Positions 1-9,346 of a stretch of 64,000 bases of DNA are shown here, in pieces. This DNA is from 'Nostoc azollae' 0708 (lineage in GTDB: Bacteria; Cyanobacteriota; Cyanobacteriia; Cyanobacteriales; Nostocaceae), in contig NC_014248.1 of the NCBI RefSeq assembly GCF_000196515.1, positions 4,158,001 to 4,222,000 of the forward strand. The letters are read 5' to 3'. The notes beneath the pieces were generated by a model. That model ran no database searches, was not told the origin of the DNA, and saw only the letters and a program-made list of their open reading frames with translations. Position 1 is the stretch's first letter; every line of letters starts with the position of its first letter. The position numbers and the translations under genes were made by a program.

Positions 1-149
1 TTATTAGGTTTACGGCTTAATTTTTAAGTAGTTTACATTCAGTCCTGTAAGCCTAAATTTCTGAATAAGTGACACAGTGGCCAAACCACTAGCGGGCAAA
101 AAACTATAATTTAATTTCACAAAGCAAGTTGCTGAAGGACGGATAATAT

Positions 150-890
150 ATGGATCATTACTTGTTTTTAGCTTTTGGTAGTCACCAAAATAACTTATAC
201 AGTACAGATAAGACAAACACTGCGTATATGCAAAAAACAGGAGTTAAAGACAGTAATAAATCTTCACTTGAGAATAGCTACTTAAGGTCTTATGCTTTAA
301 AGTTAGCTCATCAGGGAGATTACACTGAGGCGATCACTTTATTAAGCCAACTTATTGATAGTCATCCTCAGAATGCGGTTGATTATAATAACCGGGGGTT
401 GGTTTATTTTCAAAGTGGTGAATCTCAAAAAGCTTTGCGTGACTACAATACAGCAATGCAACTAAATCCTAACTTAGCCAGTGTTTATAATAACCGGGCT
501 AATTACTATGCTGCTTGTGGAGAGTTAGCCGCAGCATTGGTTGACTATGATCAGGCGTTGGATTTAAATCCGCGTTATGTTCGTGCTTGGATTAATCGAG
601 GTATTACGCTGCGTGATTTGGGGCAATACAAAGACGCAATTGATAATTTTGAAATTTCACTGCTGTTTGGTCAGCTAGAAGGTAATATTTGGGCAGAACG
701 TGGTAGAACATATCATGTATGGGGTGACTGGAATTGTGCGATCTCCGATTATTACCGTGCCCTCACACATCTAATTTCTCAAGATACCAACGAAGAAGTT
801 TCTACTTATCGTCTCCGGTTACAAATAGAAAATTGGCTGGATGAACTCCTGTTTTCTCAAAAAACTGATTGGTATAGCAATCCTAAATGA
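150..890 (+). CDS. TPR repeat protein
   Basis: The 246-residue product contains at least three consecutive tetratricopeptide repeats, roughly residues 46-180. Each shows the NNRG/NNRA...G....A..DY..A..LNP pattern typical of TPR units. TPR arrays form helical scaffolds for protein-protein contacts, so a binding role is likely, but no partner is visible. There is no obvious signal peptide or membrane segment. The N-terminal ~40 residues are polar and not conserved-looking; an internal ATG at residue 26 could be the real start. It stands alone on the plus strand, followed by 500 bp of AT-rich intergenic DNA. The TPR identity is secure and the cellular role unknown. Confidence 0.8.
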   Translation: MDHYLFLAFGSHQNNLYSTDKTNTAYMQKTGVKDSNKSSLENSYLRSYALKLAHQGDYTEAITLLSQLIDSHPQNAVDYNNRGLVYFQSGESQKALRDYNTAMQLNPNLASVYNNRANYYAACGELAAALVDYDQALDLNPRYVRAWINRGITLRDLGQYKDAIDNFEISLLFGQLEGNIWAERGRTYHVWGDWNCAISDYYRALTHLISQDTNEEVSTYRLRLQIENWLDELLFSQKTDWYSNPK

Positions 891-1397
891 ATCATGAGTA
901 AATACTTTTACTGCATTTGTAACTTATAAAAGTTGTAACTTATAAAACTAGAATTTAAAGCTATGAATTACCCTTCATATAGCACTTCAGCCACAAAACA
1001 CAAATTTATTTGGTATTTTATGTTATCTGTAATCAATTAAGTATTTTCTCACGAATGATTCCGGATTGCTATAGAAGTTGAATATCAATTCAAAATTAAA
1101 ATTTAAAACTTAAAAATTGGACTGATAGGATTGTATCTGGCTTTGCGGGTTTAATCTGTCACATTTTTGTCAAATGATATAAGAATAAACTCAAAGTTCA
1201 AAAAAACATTTTTGAACAAAACATTTTTGAACTTTGATTGCAAATTTAAATTGGTAGATAGCGCCTCTGTATCTTTGATTTGCTAATAGATTATAACTAT
1301 AGAACTCTGTAATAATTAGCTATTAGCTATTGATACTCATAGAAATTAATTTCCTGTTTATACACATTCCGAATTATAACAGTTGTATAAACTTGCC
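891..1397. other. AT-rich intergenic region with one inverted repeat
   Basis: No gene is supported here. The one structure seen is a 14-bp perfect inverted repeat: tcaaagttcaaaaa at 1191-1204 and its complement at 1224-1237, with a 19-bp loop. It has no T-run after it, so it is not a convincing terminator. It lies between convergent genes (TPR protein and slr1601-like protein). Confidence 0.4.
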
Positions 1398-1808
1398 TCA
1401 TGGACTCGAATATGATTGTTCGGCATCTTTAAGATCTGGGTTAATCAGTATAACCTGCCGTTGACTAGGATCAAATCGGTATGATTGTTCTTGTCTAATA
1501 CTTTTAGCTTGACTAGGATCAAAGTTGCGGCTAAATTCCGTCCTTAAACTATTAACACGAGCTTCCATCAGCTTGACTTCTGTGCGGATTTCTCGCAACT
1601 TGTCTTGCTGTAACCAATGATATGGTAACAGTTGTACTAAAGCCGATACCGCCGCTGTAATAATCACCAAGTTTACAGTGATCTTGGCAGAAGTTTCCAG
1701 TGCCATTATCTGGTAGGAACGTTGGTGGAGATGTTTCTTTGGTCTAGGTACAGATCGACGCTGTTTTTCTGGTTGTAGCGGTGGTCTGGATGGTTGAAAA
1801 GCATTCAT
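1398..1808 (-). CDS. slr1601-family small membrane protein (putative cell division protein)
   Basis: This 136-residue protein has a basic, Pro-rich N-terminus (about 1-35) and one hydrophobic segment (about 45-65, AKITVNLVIITAAVSALVQL). A charged stretch that could form a coiled coil follows (70-95). The C-terminal part contains the duplicated motif FDPSQ (FDPSQAKSIRQ and FDPSQRQVILIN). This architecture matches, from memory, the cyanobacterial family annotated as slr1601-type putative cell division proteins, conserved across Nostocales. The function of the family is not established. The ATG at 1808 gives the full length including the basic N-terminus. It lies downstream of psaM on the same strand, about 250 bp away. 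Confidence 0.65.
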   Translation of the reverse strand: MNAFQPSRPPLQPEKQRRSVPRPKKHLHQRSYQIMALETSAKITVNLVIITAAVSALVQLLPYHWLQQDKLREIRTEVKLMEARVNSLRTEFSRNFDPSQAKSIRQEQSYRFDPSQRQVILINPDLKDAEQSYSSP

Positions 1809-1933
1809 GATACTAAAAATAGTCTTGCTAACTGAAGGGAGGCACCATTAAAAGCAAACTGGCGCTAATTTTGGCTTGATTTAGCTGCCATATTACTTCA
1901 TTTTTTGTAAATTTCTACAATAAATACATAATT

Positions 1934-1960
1934 AAAAAAAATACCTGGCATACGCAGGTA
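1934..1960 (-). terminator. probable Rho-independent terminator after psaM
   Basis: Read on the minus strand, a 6-bp stem (TACCTG/CAGGTA, 1942-1947 with 1955-1960) is followed by a run of T (complement of the A run at 1934-1940). It lies about 100 bp downstream of the psaM stop and upstream of the slr1601-like gene, so it would separate the two. The stem is short. Confidence 0.5.
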
Positions 1961-2061
1961 CATTTTCTCAAAATACTTTTAGCTCAAAGCCGTAAGATTT
2001 TAGAGGCTGTATTCCGTATGTCCAGGATAATTTAGTCGTCTGGGCGTGTCACATCTGGGAG

Positions 2062-2157
2062 TTACTTGTAAAGTTCAGTAGCCAAACGCCAAGCTAGAAT
2101 GCCTGGAATCAAAGCCACAGCTAGAGCGATGTACACTTGAGTATCTGATATAGGCAT
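2062..2157 (-). CDS. psaM: Photosystem I subunit XII (PsaM)
   Basis: A 31-residue open frame reads [20 protein letters not shown] and ends [11 protein letters not shown]. This is the classic PsaM sequence: one transmembrane helix with a conserved ATELYK end. PsaM is a small thylakoid-membrane subunit of photosystem I at the trimer/monomer interface region, near PsaB and PsaI/L. The length equals that of other cyanobacterial PsaM proteins. The ATG at 2157 is the only start consistent with the family, and the stop is TAA at 2062-2064. It is monocistronic as far as can be seen, with a hairpin and T-run about 100 bp downstream. Confidence 0.95.
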   Translation of the reverse strand: MPISDTQVYIALAVALIPGILAWRLATELYK

Positions 2158-2348
2158 GGTGGAAACCCTCTTAACGTCAAACTAGATGATTAAGACTTCG
2201 TTTACTACTTTTCCCTGTTTTGCCAAGATTGGGGAATATCTTGTTACAAGATGCAACAAAAACATGATCTTAGAAGAAGAAGGAATTCAGAAGTCAGGAG
2301 TCAGCAGGAATAGATTATTCTCCCTCATTTTCCCCACACCCCATCATT

Positions 2349-3599
2349 ATGACTTTCTACTTGGGTATTGATTTTGGTACATCTGGGGCACGAGCAGTGG
2401 TGATTGATGATGAAGCTAGGATTGTGTCCCAGATGCGTCATCCTTGGACAAATATTGCAGATTGGGTAAGTTGCTGGAAAGAGGCTTTATGGAGTCTTCT
2501 AGAGGCAATTTCCCTGGAGCTCAAGGGAGAAATTCGTGCGATCGCTATTAACGGTACTTCTTCAACAATCTTGCTCACTGATGCCACTGGCCAGCCTGTA
2601 GATCTCCCCTTATTGTATAACGATGCACGGGGATCAATGGTGCTAAAGGATTTGAGCCACATTGTACCACCCAATCACACCGTATTAAGTGCTACTTCTA
2701 GCCTTGCCAAACTGCTGTGGATGGAACATTTACCTTCTTTTGGGCAAGCTAGATATTTATTACATCAAGCTGATTGGCTGGCATTTCTTCTGCATGGGCA
2801 ATTAGGTATTAGCGACTACCATAATGCTCTCAAATTGGGTTACGACGTGGAAAAGCTTCAATATCCAGAATGGCTAGAAAAACTGCAAATTCCAATTACT
2901 TTGCCCCAAATTTTAGCACCTGGCACACCAGTAGGCCAATTAAATCCAGAAATTGCTGCTAAATTTGGTTTTAGGCATGATTGCTTGGTATGTGCAGGGA
3001 CAACAGACAGCATTGCAGCTTTTTTGGCTAGTGGTGCAAAATCACCAGGGCAAGCAGTAACTTCTTTGGGTTCAACCTTGGTACTTAAACTTTTGAGCCG
3101 TACTCGCATAGAAGATGCGCGATATGGTATTTATAGCCATCGCTTAGGTGATTTATGGTTAACTGGAGGAGCTTCTAATACAGGATGTGCAGTGTTGAAG
3201 AAATTTTTTACTGATGAAGAATTAGTCAGCTTGAGTCGGGAAATTGATGTATCGAAAGCCAGTGAATTAGATTATTATCCATTATTGAAAGAGGGTGATC
3301 GATTTCCCATTAATGATCCCCACCTACCTCCCAAATTAGAACCCCGTCCAGATAATCCCAGAGAATTTTTACACGGCTTACTAGAAAGTATGGCACGAAT
3401 AGAGGCAAGAGGGTACAAGTTATTACAGGAACTAGGAGCAGATCAATTAAAGCACGTTTATACTGCTGGTGGTGGGGCGGCAAATTCCACTTGGACTGCT
3501 ATTAGAGGTAGGTATTTAAACATCCCAATAGCTTCCTCTATCAATACAGAAGCAGCCTATGGAACTGCGCTTTTAGCAATGCAGCAATTAAAAATATGA
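2349..3599 (+). CDS. FGGY-family carbohydrate kinase (D-ribulose/xylulose kinase type)
   Basis: The 416-residue protein begins MTFYLGIDFGTSGARAVVID, the phosphate-1 ATP-binding motif of the actin/hexokinase fold. Further FGGY-kinase blocks are GTTDSIAAFLASGA near residue 217, GSTLVLKLLS near 240, and the adenosine motif TAGGGAANSTWTAIRG near 373. The protein is shorter than classical xylulokinases (~480) and fits the compact family of cyanobacterial and plant XK-1-like kinases. A Synechococcus member is reported to phosphorylate D-ribulose. Cytosolic sugar phosphorylation is therefore likely, but the substrate cannot be read from sequence. Its stop overlaps the ATG of the downstream kinase pseudogene (ATGA-type overlap), suggesting past co-transcription. 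Confidence 0.85.
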   Translation: MTFYLGIDFGTSGARAVVIDDEARIVSQMRHPWTNIADWVSCWKEALWSLLEAISLELKGEIRAIAINGTSSTILLTDATGQPVDLPLLYNDARGSMVLKDLSHIVPPNHTVLSATSSLAKLLWMEHLPSFGQARYLLHQADWLAFLLHGQLGISDYHNALKLGYDVEKLQYPEWLEKLQIPITLPQILAPGTPVGQLNPEIAAKFGFRHDCLVCAGTTDSIAAFLASGAKSPGQAVTSLGSTLVLKLLSRTRIEDARYGIYSHRLGDLWLTGGASNTGCAVLKKFFTDEELVSLSREIDVSKASELDYYPLLKEGDRFPINDPHLPPKLEPRPDNPREFLHGLLESMARIEARGYKLLQELGADQLKHVYTAGGGAANSTWTAIRGRYLNIPIASSINTEAAYGTALLAMQQLKI

Positions 3600-6367
3600 A
3601 GTATGATTTAAGACCTGTTTTAATCCGTCTGCCATTGATAGCAGTTTTAGCCCTTCTTTACTATGAAACTGCAGAATTATCTCGGATTCTCGCTTCCACT
3701 CCCCAAAATGTTACACCAGTTTGGCCACCTGATGGATTTGCTACTGCTGCCATTTTACTTTTCCGTTATTGGATTTGGCCAGGAGTATTAGTAGGTTCAT
3801 TTTTAGCGAACATAAGTGCATTTATTGATGCTCAAAGCATAGTGACTCAAATTATCTCAATTGTAGAGGTTTTAGCTATTGCTGGAGGAACAACTTTAGG
3901 CACACTATTTATTAGGTAGCTTCTTACTTCGCAAATCAATAGGCCATATTTCTCCACTAAACCGACTTAGTGATGTGATCAAATTTTTATTCTTCACCGG
4001 GATGCTCGGACCAGTTGTGAATGCAACAGTAGGAGTCACAGCTTTAACAGCAGGAGGGAAAATACCTAACAGTCAATATATTCAAGTTTGGTTAACTTGG
4101 TGGATATCTAACGTAGCAGGAGTTTTTATTTTTACACCAGCACTATTGAATTGGGGAGAATTGATTAAATATAATATTCTATCTTTTCATAATAATTCTT
4201 TAAACCTTAGCTTAAACAATTTAAAATTGGGACAATTTATCGAAGTCGTAATATTACTATTAATTGTAATTTGGATAGGAGAAAACGCCTTTTGGTGTAA
4301 CTACTTCATAGAGTATATCCTAATTCCCTGTATAGCTTGGGCCGCTTTCCGTTTTGGAAAATTAGGTTCTACTAACTTAATTGTAATTATCGCTGTAATC
4401 GCTGTTTTAGGAACAGTTAGAGGATTAGGACTTTTTGCCCGTCCTACCTTGACTGAATCCTTAATATTATTACAATGTTTTATAGGAGTAATTGTATTAA
4501 AAATCTTGGTCTTAAATGCTGTACTAAAGCAAAAAGAACAGGCACTCTTGATCTTAAGAAAATCACAATTACATACATTTTTTAGACAAATCCTCCGAAC
4601 TCCAGCAGACAGCAGCGGTTTTAGAGCAACAATTTGAAAGAGCCTTACTAAAAAAAAAATCACTGGAAAAATTAGGCAAAATTTAGATAGAGAACAAATA
4701 TTTCATACAACAGCTAGCCGGTTTGGACAAGCATTAAAAGTTAATTCTTGTTGAATTTATACTTATCATTCTAACCCTGATACTGTGCTAGTCTCCAGAG
4801 CGGAATATTTACAATCTAACTGTCAGTCAATCCGCCAATTAGATATTTATATTAAACATAATCCTGATTTAGAAAAATTATTTATCAATGATAAGGCTCT
4901 TGTTTCTAAAAATATTCATACCGACAAAATTTCAGTTCCATTTGCTAATTTATATCAGGCAATTAATCTCAAAACCATAATCAGTGTACCCACCTCCTAT
5001 AACAGTGAAGTCAATGGTGTAATTAGTGTCCATCAGTATGATGACTTTCCCACATGGACGAATGATGAAATCGAGTTTTTATAAGCAGTCGCAAATCAAG
5101 TAGGTATTGCTTTAGCTCATGCTCAATTTTCAGAACAAGAAAAGCAACAGAAAGAACAGCTTACTCGGCAAAATTTAGAGTTGGCAGCGACCAAACAAGC
5201 TGCTGTAACTCCTAACCACGCTAAAAGTGAATTTCCCACCAACATGAGTCATGAACTTCGCACACCACTCAATGGTATTTTAGGAATTTCCCAAGTTTTT
5301 CAGCATTTACCAAAGTTAACAAATCAGGAAAAAGAAGATATTGCTATTGTTGAAAAATCTGGCTTATACCTCCTGACTCTTATTAATGAGATTCTCGATA
5401 TTTCTAAAATAGAAGCAGGAAAGATGGAACTTGAACATCAAAATTTCAATTTTCCTGATTTTCTTAAAGGAATAGTAGGGACTTATTGCAACTCTTCAGC
5501 AGAAAAAAATATTGATTTTATTTATCAATTTAGTTCTGACATACCTGTAGTTGTCAAAGCTGATGAGAAACGATTACGGCAAATTCTGCTAAACTTATTA
5601 GGCAATGCTATTAAATTTACCTCTAGAGGTAAAGTAAAATTTACGGTCAATATAATTAGTAAAGAAACTCATAATGAATCATTATCTTTGACTAAAGTCA
5701 AGTTTGAGATCAGTGATACAGGTATAGGCATTCCTACTGAAAAATTGTCCAAGATATTTTTAGCATTTGAACAAGTAGGGGCAACCCAATTAAAAGGTCA
5801 AGGTACAGGATTAGGTTTAGCAATTAGTCAAAAGATAGCCCGAATGATGGGTAGTGATATTACAGTAATTAGTAAACTAGGGAAAGGTAATATTCTCAGT
5901 TTCCATCTAGATTTAAATACGGTTTTAAACTCTCCAAAAAAACTAACTCCAAAAATTAAAATAGATAGCAATATATCACAGAATATACCTTTAAATATTA
6001 TTGTAGCACAAGATAATATAGTAAATGAAAAATAGCAGAGAAATTATTCCAAAAATTGGGATATAAAATAGAAGTTGTCCCTAATGGTTATGAAGTTTTG
6101 AATTGGTTACAACAGCAATTTTATGATGTTATTTTTATGGATATACAAATGCCAGGATTAGATGGAATAGAAGCCACTGAAGAAATTTATCACCTATGGG
6201 CTGAAAGTCGTCCTTACATTATAGCTATGACGGCTAATGCAATCGAACGAGATAGAGCAAATTGTTTAGCTGCGGGTATGGATCATTATATTTCTAAGCC
6301 TGTAAAAGTAGAAGCACTTTTTCAAGCAATTCAACTTATGGAAGAAAGACGATATCGTAATTCGTAA
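3596..6367 (+). pseudogene. Broken hybrid histidine kinase: MASE1-GAF-HisKA-HATPase-receiver
   Basis: Pieces in several frames line up as one protein. 3596-3919 and 3975-4637 carry a multi-helix MASE1-type membrane sensor with the PVWPPDG motif. 4785-5084 is a GAF segment. 5181-6035 holds the H-box MSHELRTPLNGILG and the ATPase motifs DTGIGIP and GTGLGLAIS. 6056-6367 is a receiver domain with the phospho-acceptor in FMDIQMPGLDG. A frameshift near 3917 splits MASE1 and more shifts occur near 4560-4780. TAA at 5082-5084 interrupts the GAF end in frame (EIEFL*AVANQVGIAL, where Q is expected). A shift near 6030 cuts off the receiver. The frame was once a membrane-bound hybrid sensor kinase of ~900 residues. 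It is clearly nonfunctional as one protein. Confidence 0.9.
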
Positions 6368-6548
6368 TAGTTCCTTCAGTCCCAATATATACAATTATAA
6401 TTGTAAACATTCAGCTAATACCTAACGGGACACTACGCGAACAGCAGTCAGCTTTTTCAGGCTAACGTCCAAAATACCTATTTGATAATTAACCATTTTT
6501 TAAACATTCTGACTTCTGACTCCTGAACTATTACTTAAAAATCAAAAG

Positions 6549-8054
6549 TTAAGTGAATTTTACCTTTTGTTTGCTGTTGACTTCCAAAGGTAAAAAAATC
6601 GTCAATACTTCTCCATACTTGGGATTTTGACGGACAATTAACTTACCACCAATTGCCTGAAATAGATGCTTAGTTGCAGCAATATTTAAACTAATTGTTC
6701 CAGTTTCTGGTTGAAACATTAATAGCTGACCAAGAGATTTACGAATTGGTAGTGTTGCAGTTCTAGTTGTATCTTGGCAATCTAATTGAGGAGATAATTG
6801 TAATTTGAGTTGATCACCAGCGGGAATAACTTGAACTTGAATAGAACTTCCAGGGGGTAAACTGCGGGTAAAGTTCTCCATTAAACCCGTAAGTACCCGG
6901 TCTAGCATAGCGGGATTACTGACCACAGTTGGCAGTTGCTGGGGTAAAGCCACATCTAAAGTTAAATTCCGTCGTGTTGCTGCTTGTTGCCAACGAGGGA
7001 TACTTTGCTGTAATACTTGATCCAAAGACATGGGAGTTAATTGTGTATTGGCAGATTTTGCGGCAGAACAAGTTTGTAATTCTGCCGCTTTAAACAATAA
7101 CTCCATGCGGTCAATTTGCTCAGTACACTCGTGGTCAATTACTTCTAATCGCTTAATTACGGGAATAGATAAGTCCCGCCGCTTCAGTAGCAGACGAGTA
7201 AGAGTGCGAATAGTCGCTAATGGTGTGCGGACTTCGTGAGCAAAGGCTTGTAGTAATTCTACATCAGAACGGGAAGATAGTTTTGGTGATGGGGAAGTGG
7301 GAATATGAGGAAGTGGAGAAATGGGAGGATTATGTACTGCTTTATCTGCTTCTGGCTCTGCTAATTCCTGAAGCAACAACTGGCTAAATTGAATTACCGT
7401 TTGATAATCTGCTACAACTGGGGAATATTGCTGAACTAAAACATCCAACTCAGCGAATAAATCTGGATTAGTCAGAACAACCCTTGCACCTAATGCGTGC
7501 CAAGCCTGTTGTACTACTTCTGGTTCAAATGAAAATAAAAATTCTTTTTTACCGCTTATGTGTTCTGACAAAACCAGAACTAATCTAAATTTTTCTGTGA
7601 ATACCAAGCAAAATTGTTCTGATCCCAGAGGATCGGCAGGTAATAAAGGTAATATGGATTCCTCTGGATTGATTTCTGTGTGTGCGTAAGCACAGTCTGT
7701 CATTCCCGGTGAGTTTTCCAGAGTACACATTACCTCTTTCCCACCACTCTGCACCATCGCTGGTGAGATATGAAACGGCATCAAAGCCAACGGGTTAAAA
7801 GGTTTGGCTGTAAAAGTTACTGTTTGTAAACTTTGAGTTAGTTTTGGCTGACTAAATAAGGGTGCTGGTGCAGTTAGAACCAAACCTTGAGTGATATTAG
7901 GGGTAGTGGGTGCTAAAGTTTTGAGTAGTAGATGTTCAGTAGCAGCTAAACTGATGCGCCATTGCTGCTCTGCTTTGGCAGATGAACACTCAGCCATAGT
8001 TGATTGGCTATAGGCTAAAACTTCTCTCAGACTTGGCAAGATCCATTCGTACAC
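6549..8054 (-). CDS. Sensor-type histidine kinase with degenerate ATPase domain
   Basis: The 501-residue soluble protein has a ~240-residue N-terminal region of unknown fold, a Pro/Ser-rich linker (about 250-265), then a HisKA domain. The H-box is LLQAFAHEVRTPLATIRTLT near residue 277. The C-terminal region looks like a HATPase_c domain, but the N-box is only weakly present (LMENFTRSLPP) and no DxGxG box is seen. The GxGLGL box is replaced by GTISLNIAATKHLF. It therefore either binds ATP atypically or is a pseudo-kinase. No transmembrane segment is seen, and no response regulator gene lies beside it. Such kinases are widespread in Nostocales; the signal is unknown. Confidence 0.75.
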   Translation of the reverse strand: MYEWILPSLREVLAYSQSTMAECSSAKAEQQWRISLAATEHLLLKTLAPTTPNITQGLVLTAPAPLFSQPKLTQSLQTVTFTAKPFNPLALMPFHISPAMVQSGGKEVMCTLENSPGMTDCAYAHTEINPEESILPLLPADPLGSEQFCLVFTEKFRLVLVLSEHISGKKEFLFSFEPEVVQQAWHALGARVVLTNPDLFAELDVLVQQYSPVVADYQTVIQFSQLLLQELAEPEADKAVHNPPISPLPHIPTSPSPKLSSRSDVELLQAFAHEVRTPLATIRTLTRLLLKRRDLSIPVIKRLEVIDHECTEQIDRMELLFKAAELQTCSAAKSANTQLTPMSLDQVLQQSIPRWQQAATRRNLTLDVALPQQLPTVVSNPAMLDRVLTGLMENFTRSLPPGSSIQVQVIPAGDQLKLQLSPQLDCQDTTRTATLPIRKSLGQLLMFQPETGTISLNIAATKHLFQAIGGKLIVRQNPKYGEVLTIFLPLEVNSKQKVKFT

Positions 8055-8766
8055 AGGTTTTCACCCCTTGATTCAAGAGCGTCTAACAGCAGCTAAAGTA
8101 GACATTGCACCATATACTTACTTACGAGGTTATAGTCATTCCTGCACTAATAACAGTCGTAGAACCGAACAATTCAGGGGCAATTTCCGCAGGTAGCAAG
8201 GGAAAGGGGCAGGAGATAATATATTGTCCTCCCTATTTCTCTATATCCTCTGTAACTGTCGATAGCCTAAAATTTTGCTTCAGAATGCGTCAAACTTCTC
8301 CAAATCTGATAACATCAAGTGATCCAGATGTGGCTGCATAATCTACCCTTAAAAAAGCTGCGGGGATTCTAAGCTCAGATCCATAGATCGATTAACCAGT
8401 CATTTTCCATATACTAGTCCTCTTAGGTTTGTAGCCATTAAGAAAATTGAATTGGTACTTTTCTGAGAAAAGGCTTGTAAATCTGAGTCGCTAGAAAGTT
8501 ATCCAATCTTCAATTTTCATAGGACTTACGCAAGTGTCGCAATCAAATCTCTTGTAGGGTGCCTCAGATGTCGAAAATCTGTTGATATTAACCAATTGAT
8601 AGGTCTGACTTATCCTACTAATATACTAGTTGCGTAAGTCCTGTTTCAGCAAACTAAATGCTTGATTAAGCATGGGTGTAGTCATTTAATTTGTTTTTTA
8701 AGATTCCCTCCTGGACATCACAGACACCTCAATTCATCGCTTCAAGTATTCAATTGGTAGATAAAC
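8055..8766. other. Intergenic region, no gene recognised
   Basis: A short plus-strand open frame at 8105-8341 has no recognisable domain and unconvincing composition, so I do not call it. Apart from the MITE-like repeat at 8521-8642 I see nothing in this stretch. Confidence 0.4.
8521..8642. mobile_element. MITE-like element with perfect 13-bp terminal inverted repeats
   Basis: The ends are aggacttacgcaa (8521-8533) and its exact complement ttgcgtaagtcct (8630-8642). They enclose 96 bp with no open frame. From general knowledge, ends of this kind (ACTTACGCA) recur as small non-autonomous elements in Nostocales genomes. A clear target duplication is not seen. Confidence 0.7.
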
Positions 8767-9195
8767 ATGAAAAACCTCATTCCTTTCGTTGTTAGTGGCA
8801 TTTTAGTTGTTGGTGTTTTTGGTTGCCAAGAAGCTCGTAAAACTGGTTCAGAAACTCCTGCTACAAAAACTGAAGCTATTTTGGCACCAGTTAAACCGAC
8901 ATCTCAAACAACACAAGTTACAGAAAAAACTGCTCACCCTGAAAAATCAACTACAAAAATTACTCCGGGGTCTGCTAAACCTGCAGGCGATTTGACAACG
9001 GAAATTAGCAAAAAGTTAAAGGCAGGTTTACCCAGCAATCAGTTGGAAGTAGAGAATCAGGAAGGTGTAATTATCCTCAAAGGTGCTGCTGCTTCCGAGG
9101 AAGAACTCAAAAAAGCAGAAGCTTTGGTTAAGGAAGTCAAAGGTGTGAAAAGTTTCAAAGTAGAGGCAAAGGTTACATCTGAGAAGAAGCAATAA
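8767..9195 (+). CDS. BON-domain lipoprotein
   Basis: The 142-residue protein has an N-terminal lipoprotein signal: MKN, a hydrophobic core (IPFVVSGILVVGV), then the lipobox VFGC with Cys at residue 20. A Thr/Pro/Lys-rich spacer (about 22-78) is followed by one BON domain (about 80-140) with the pattern GVIILKGAAASEEELKKAEA and a closing V..V.GV..F.VEA. BON domains bind membranes or envelope ligands, and the family includes OsmY-like proteins. It is therefore probably membrane-anchored on the periplasmic side. No operon partner is evident; the AarF kinase follows after 150 bp. Identity is firm and the specific role unknown. Confidence 0.85.
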   Translation: MKNLIPFVVSGILVVGVFGCQEARKTGSETPATKTEAILAPVKPTSQTTQVTEKTAHPEKSTTKITPGSAKPAGDLTTEISKKLKAGLPSNQLEVENQEGVIILKGAAASEEELKKAEALVKEVKGVKSFKVEAKVTSEKKQ

Positions 9196-9346
9196 CAGGT
9201 AATAGGGAAATGGGGAGGATGAGGGATATGAGGGAGAATAATCTATTCCTCCTGACTGCTGACTCCTGCCTCAATGTGCAAACTTGTTATGAATATGCTG
9301 AAATGGCAATATATTGTTACAATACTTAACAGCGTTCATCTAACTG

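Noticed and set aside
2186-2371. Small open frame upstream of the FGGY kinase
   Set aside because: It has no recognisable content and overlaps the kinase start. It contains the dispersed word CAGGAGTCAGCAGG and is likely noncoding.
8105-8341. Open frame of 78 codons on the plus strand
   Set aside because: It has no domain, no ribosome site and an unconvincing amino-acid pattern. It lies in a repeat-containing intergenic region.
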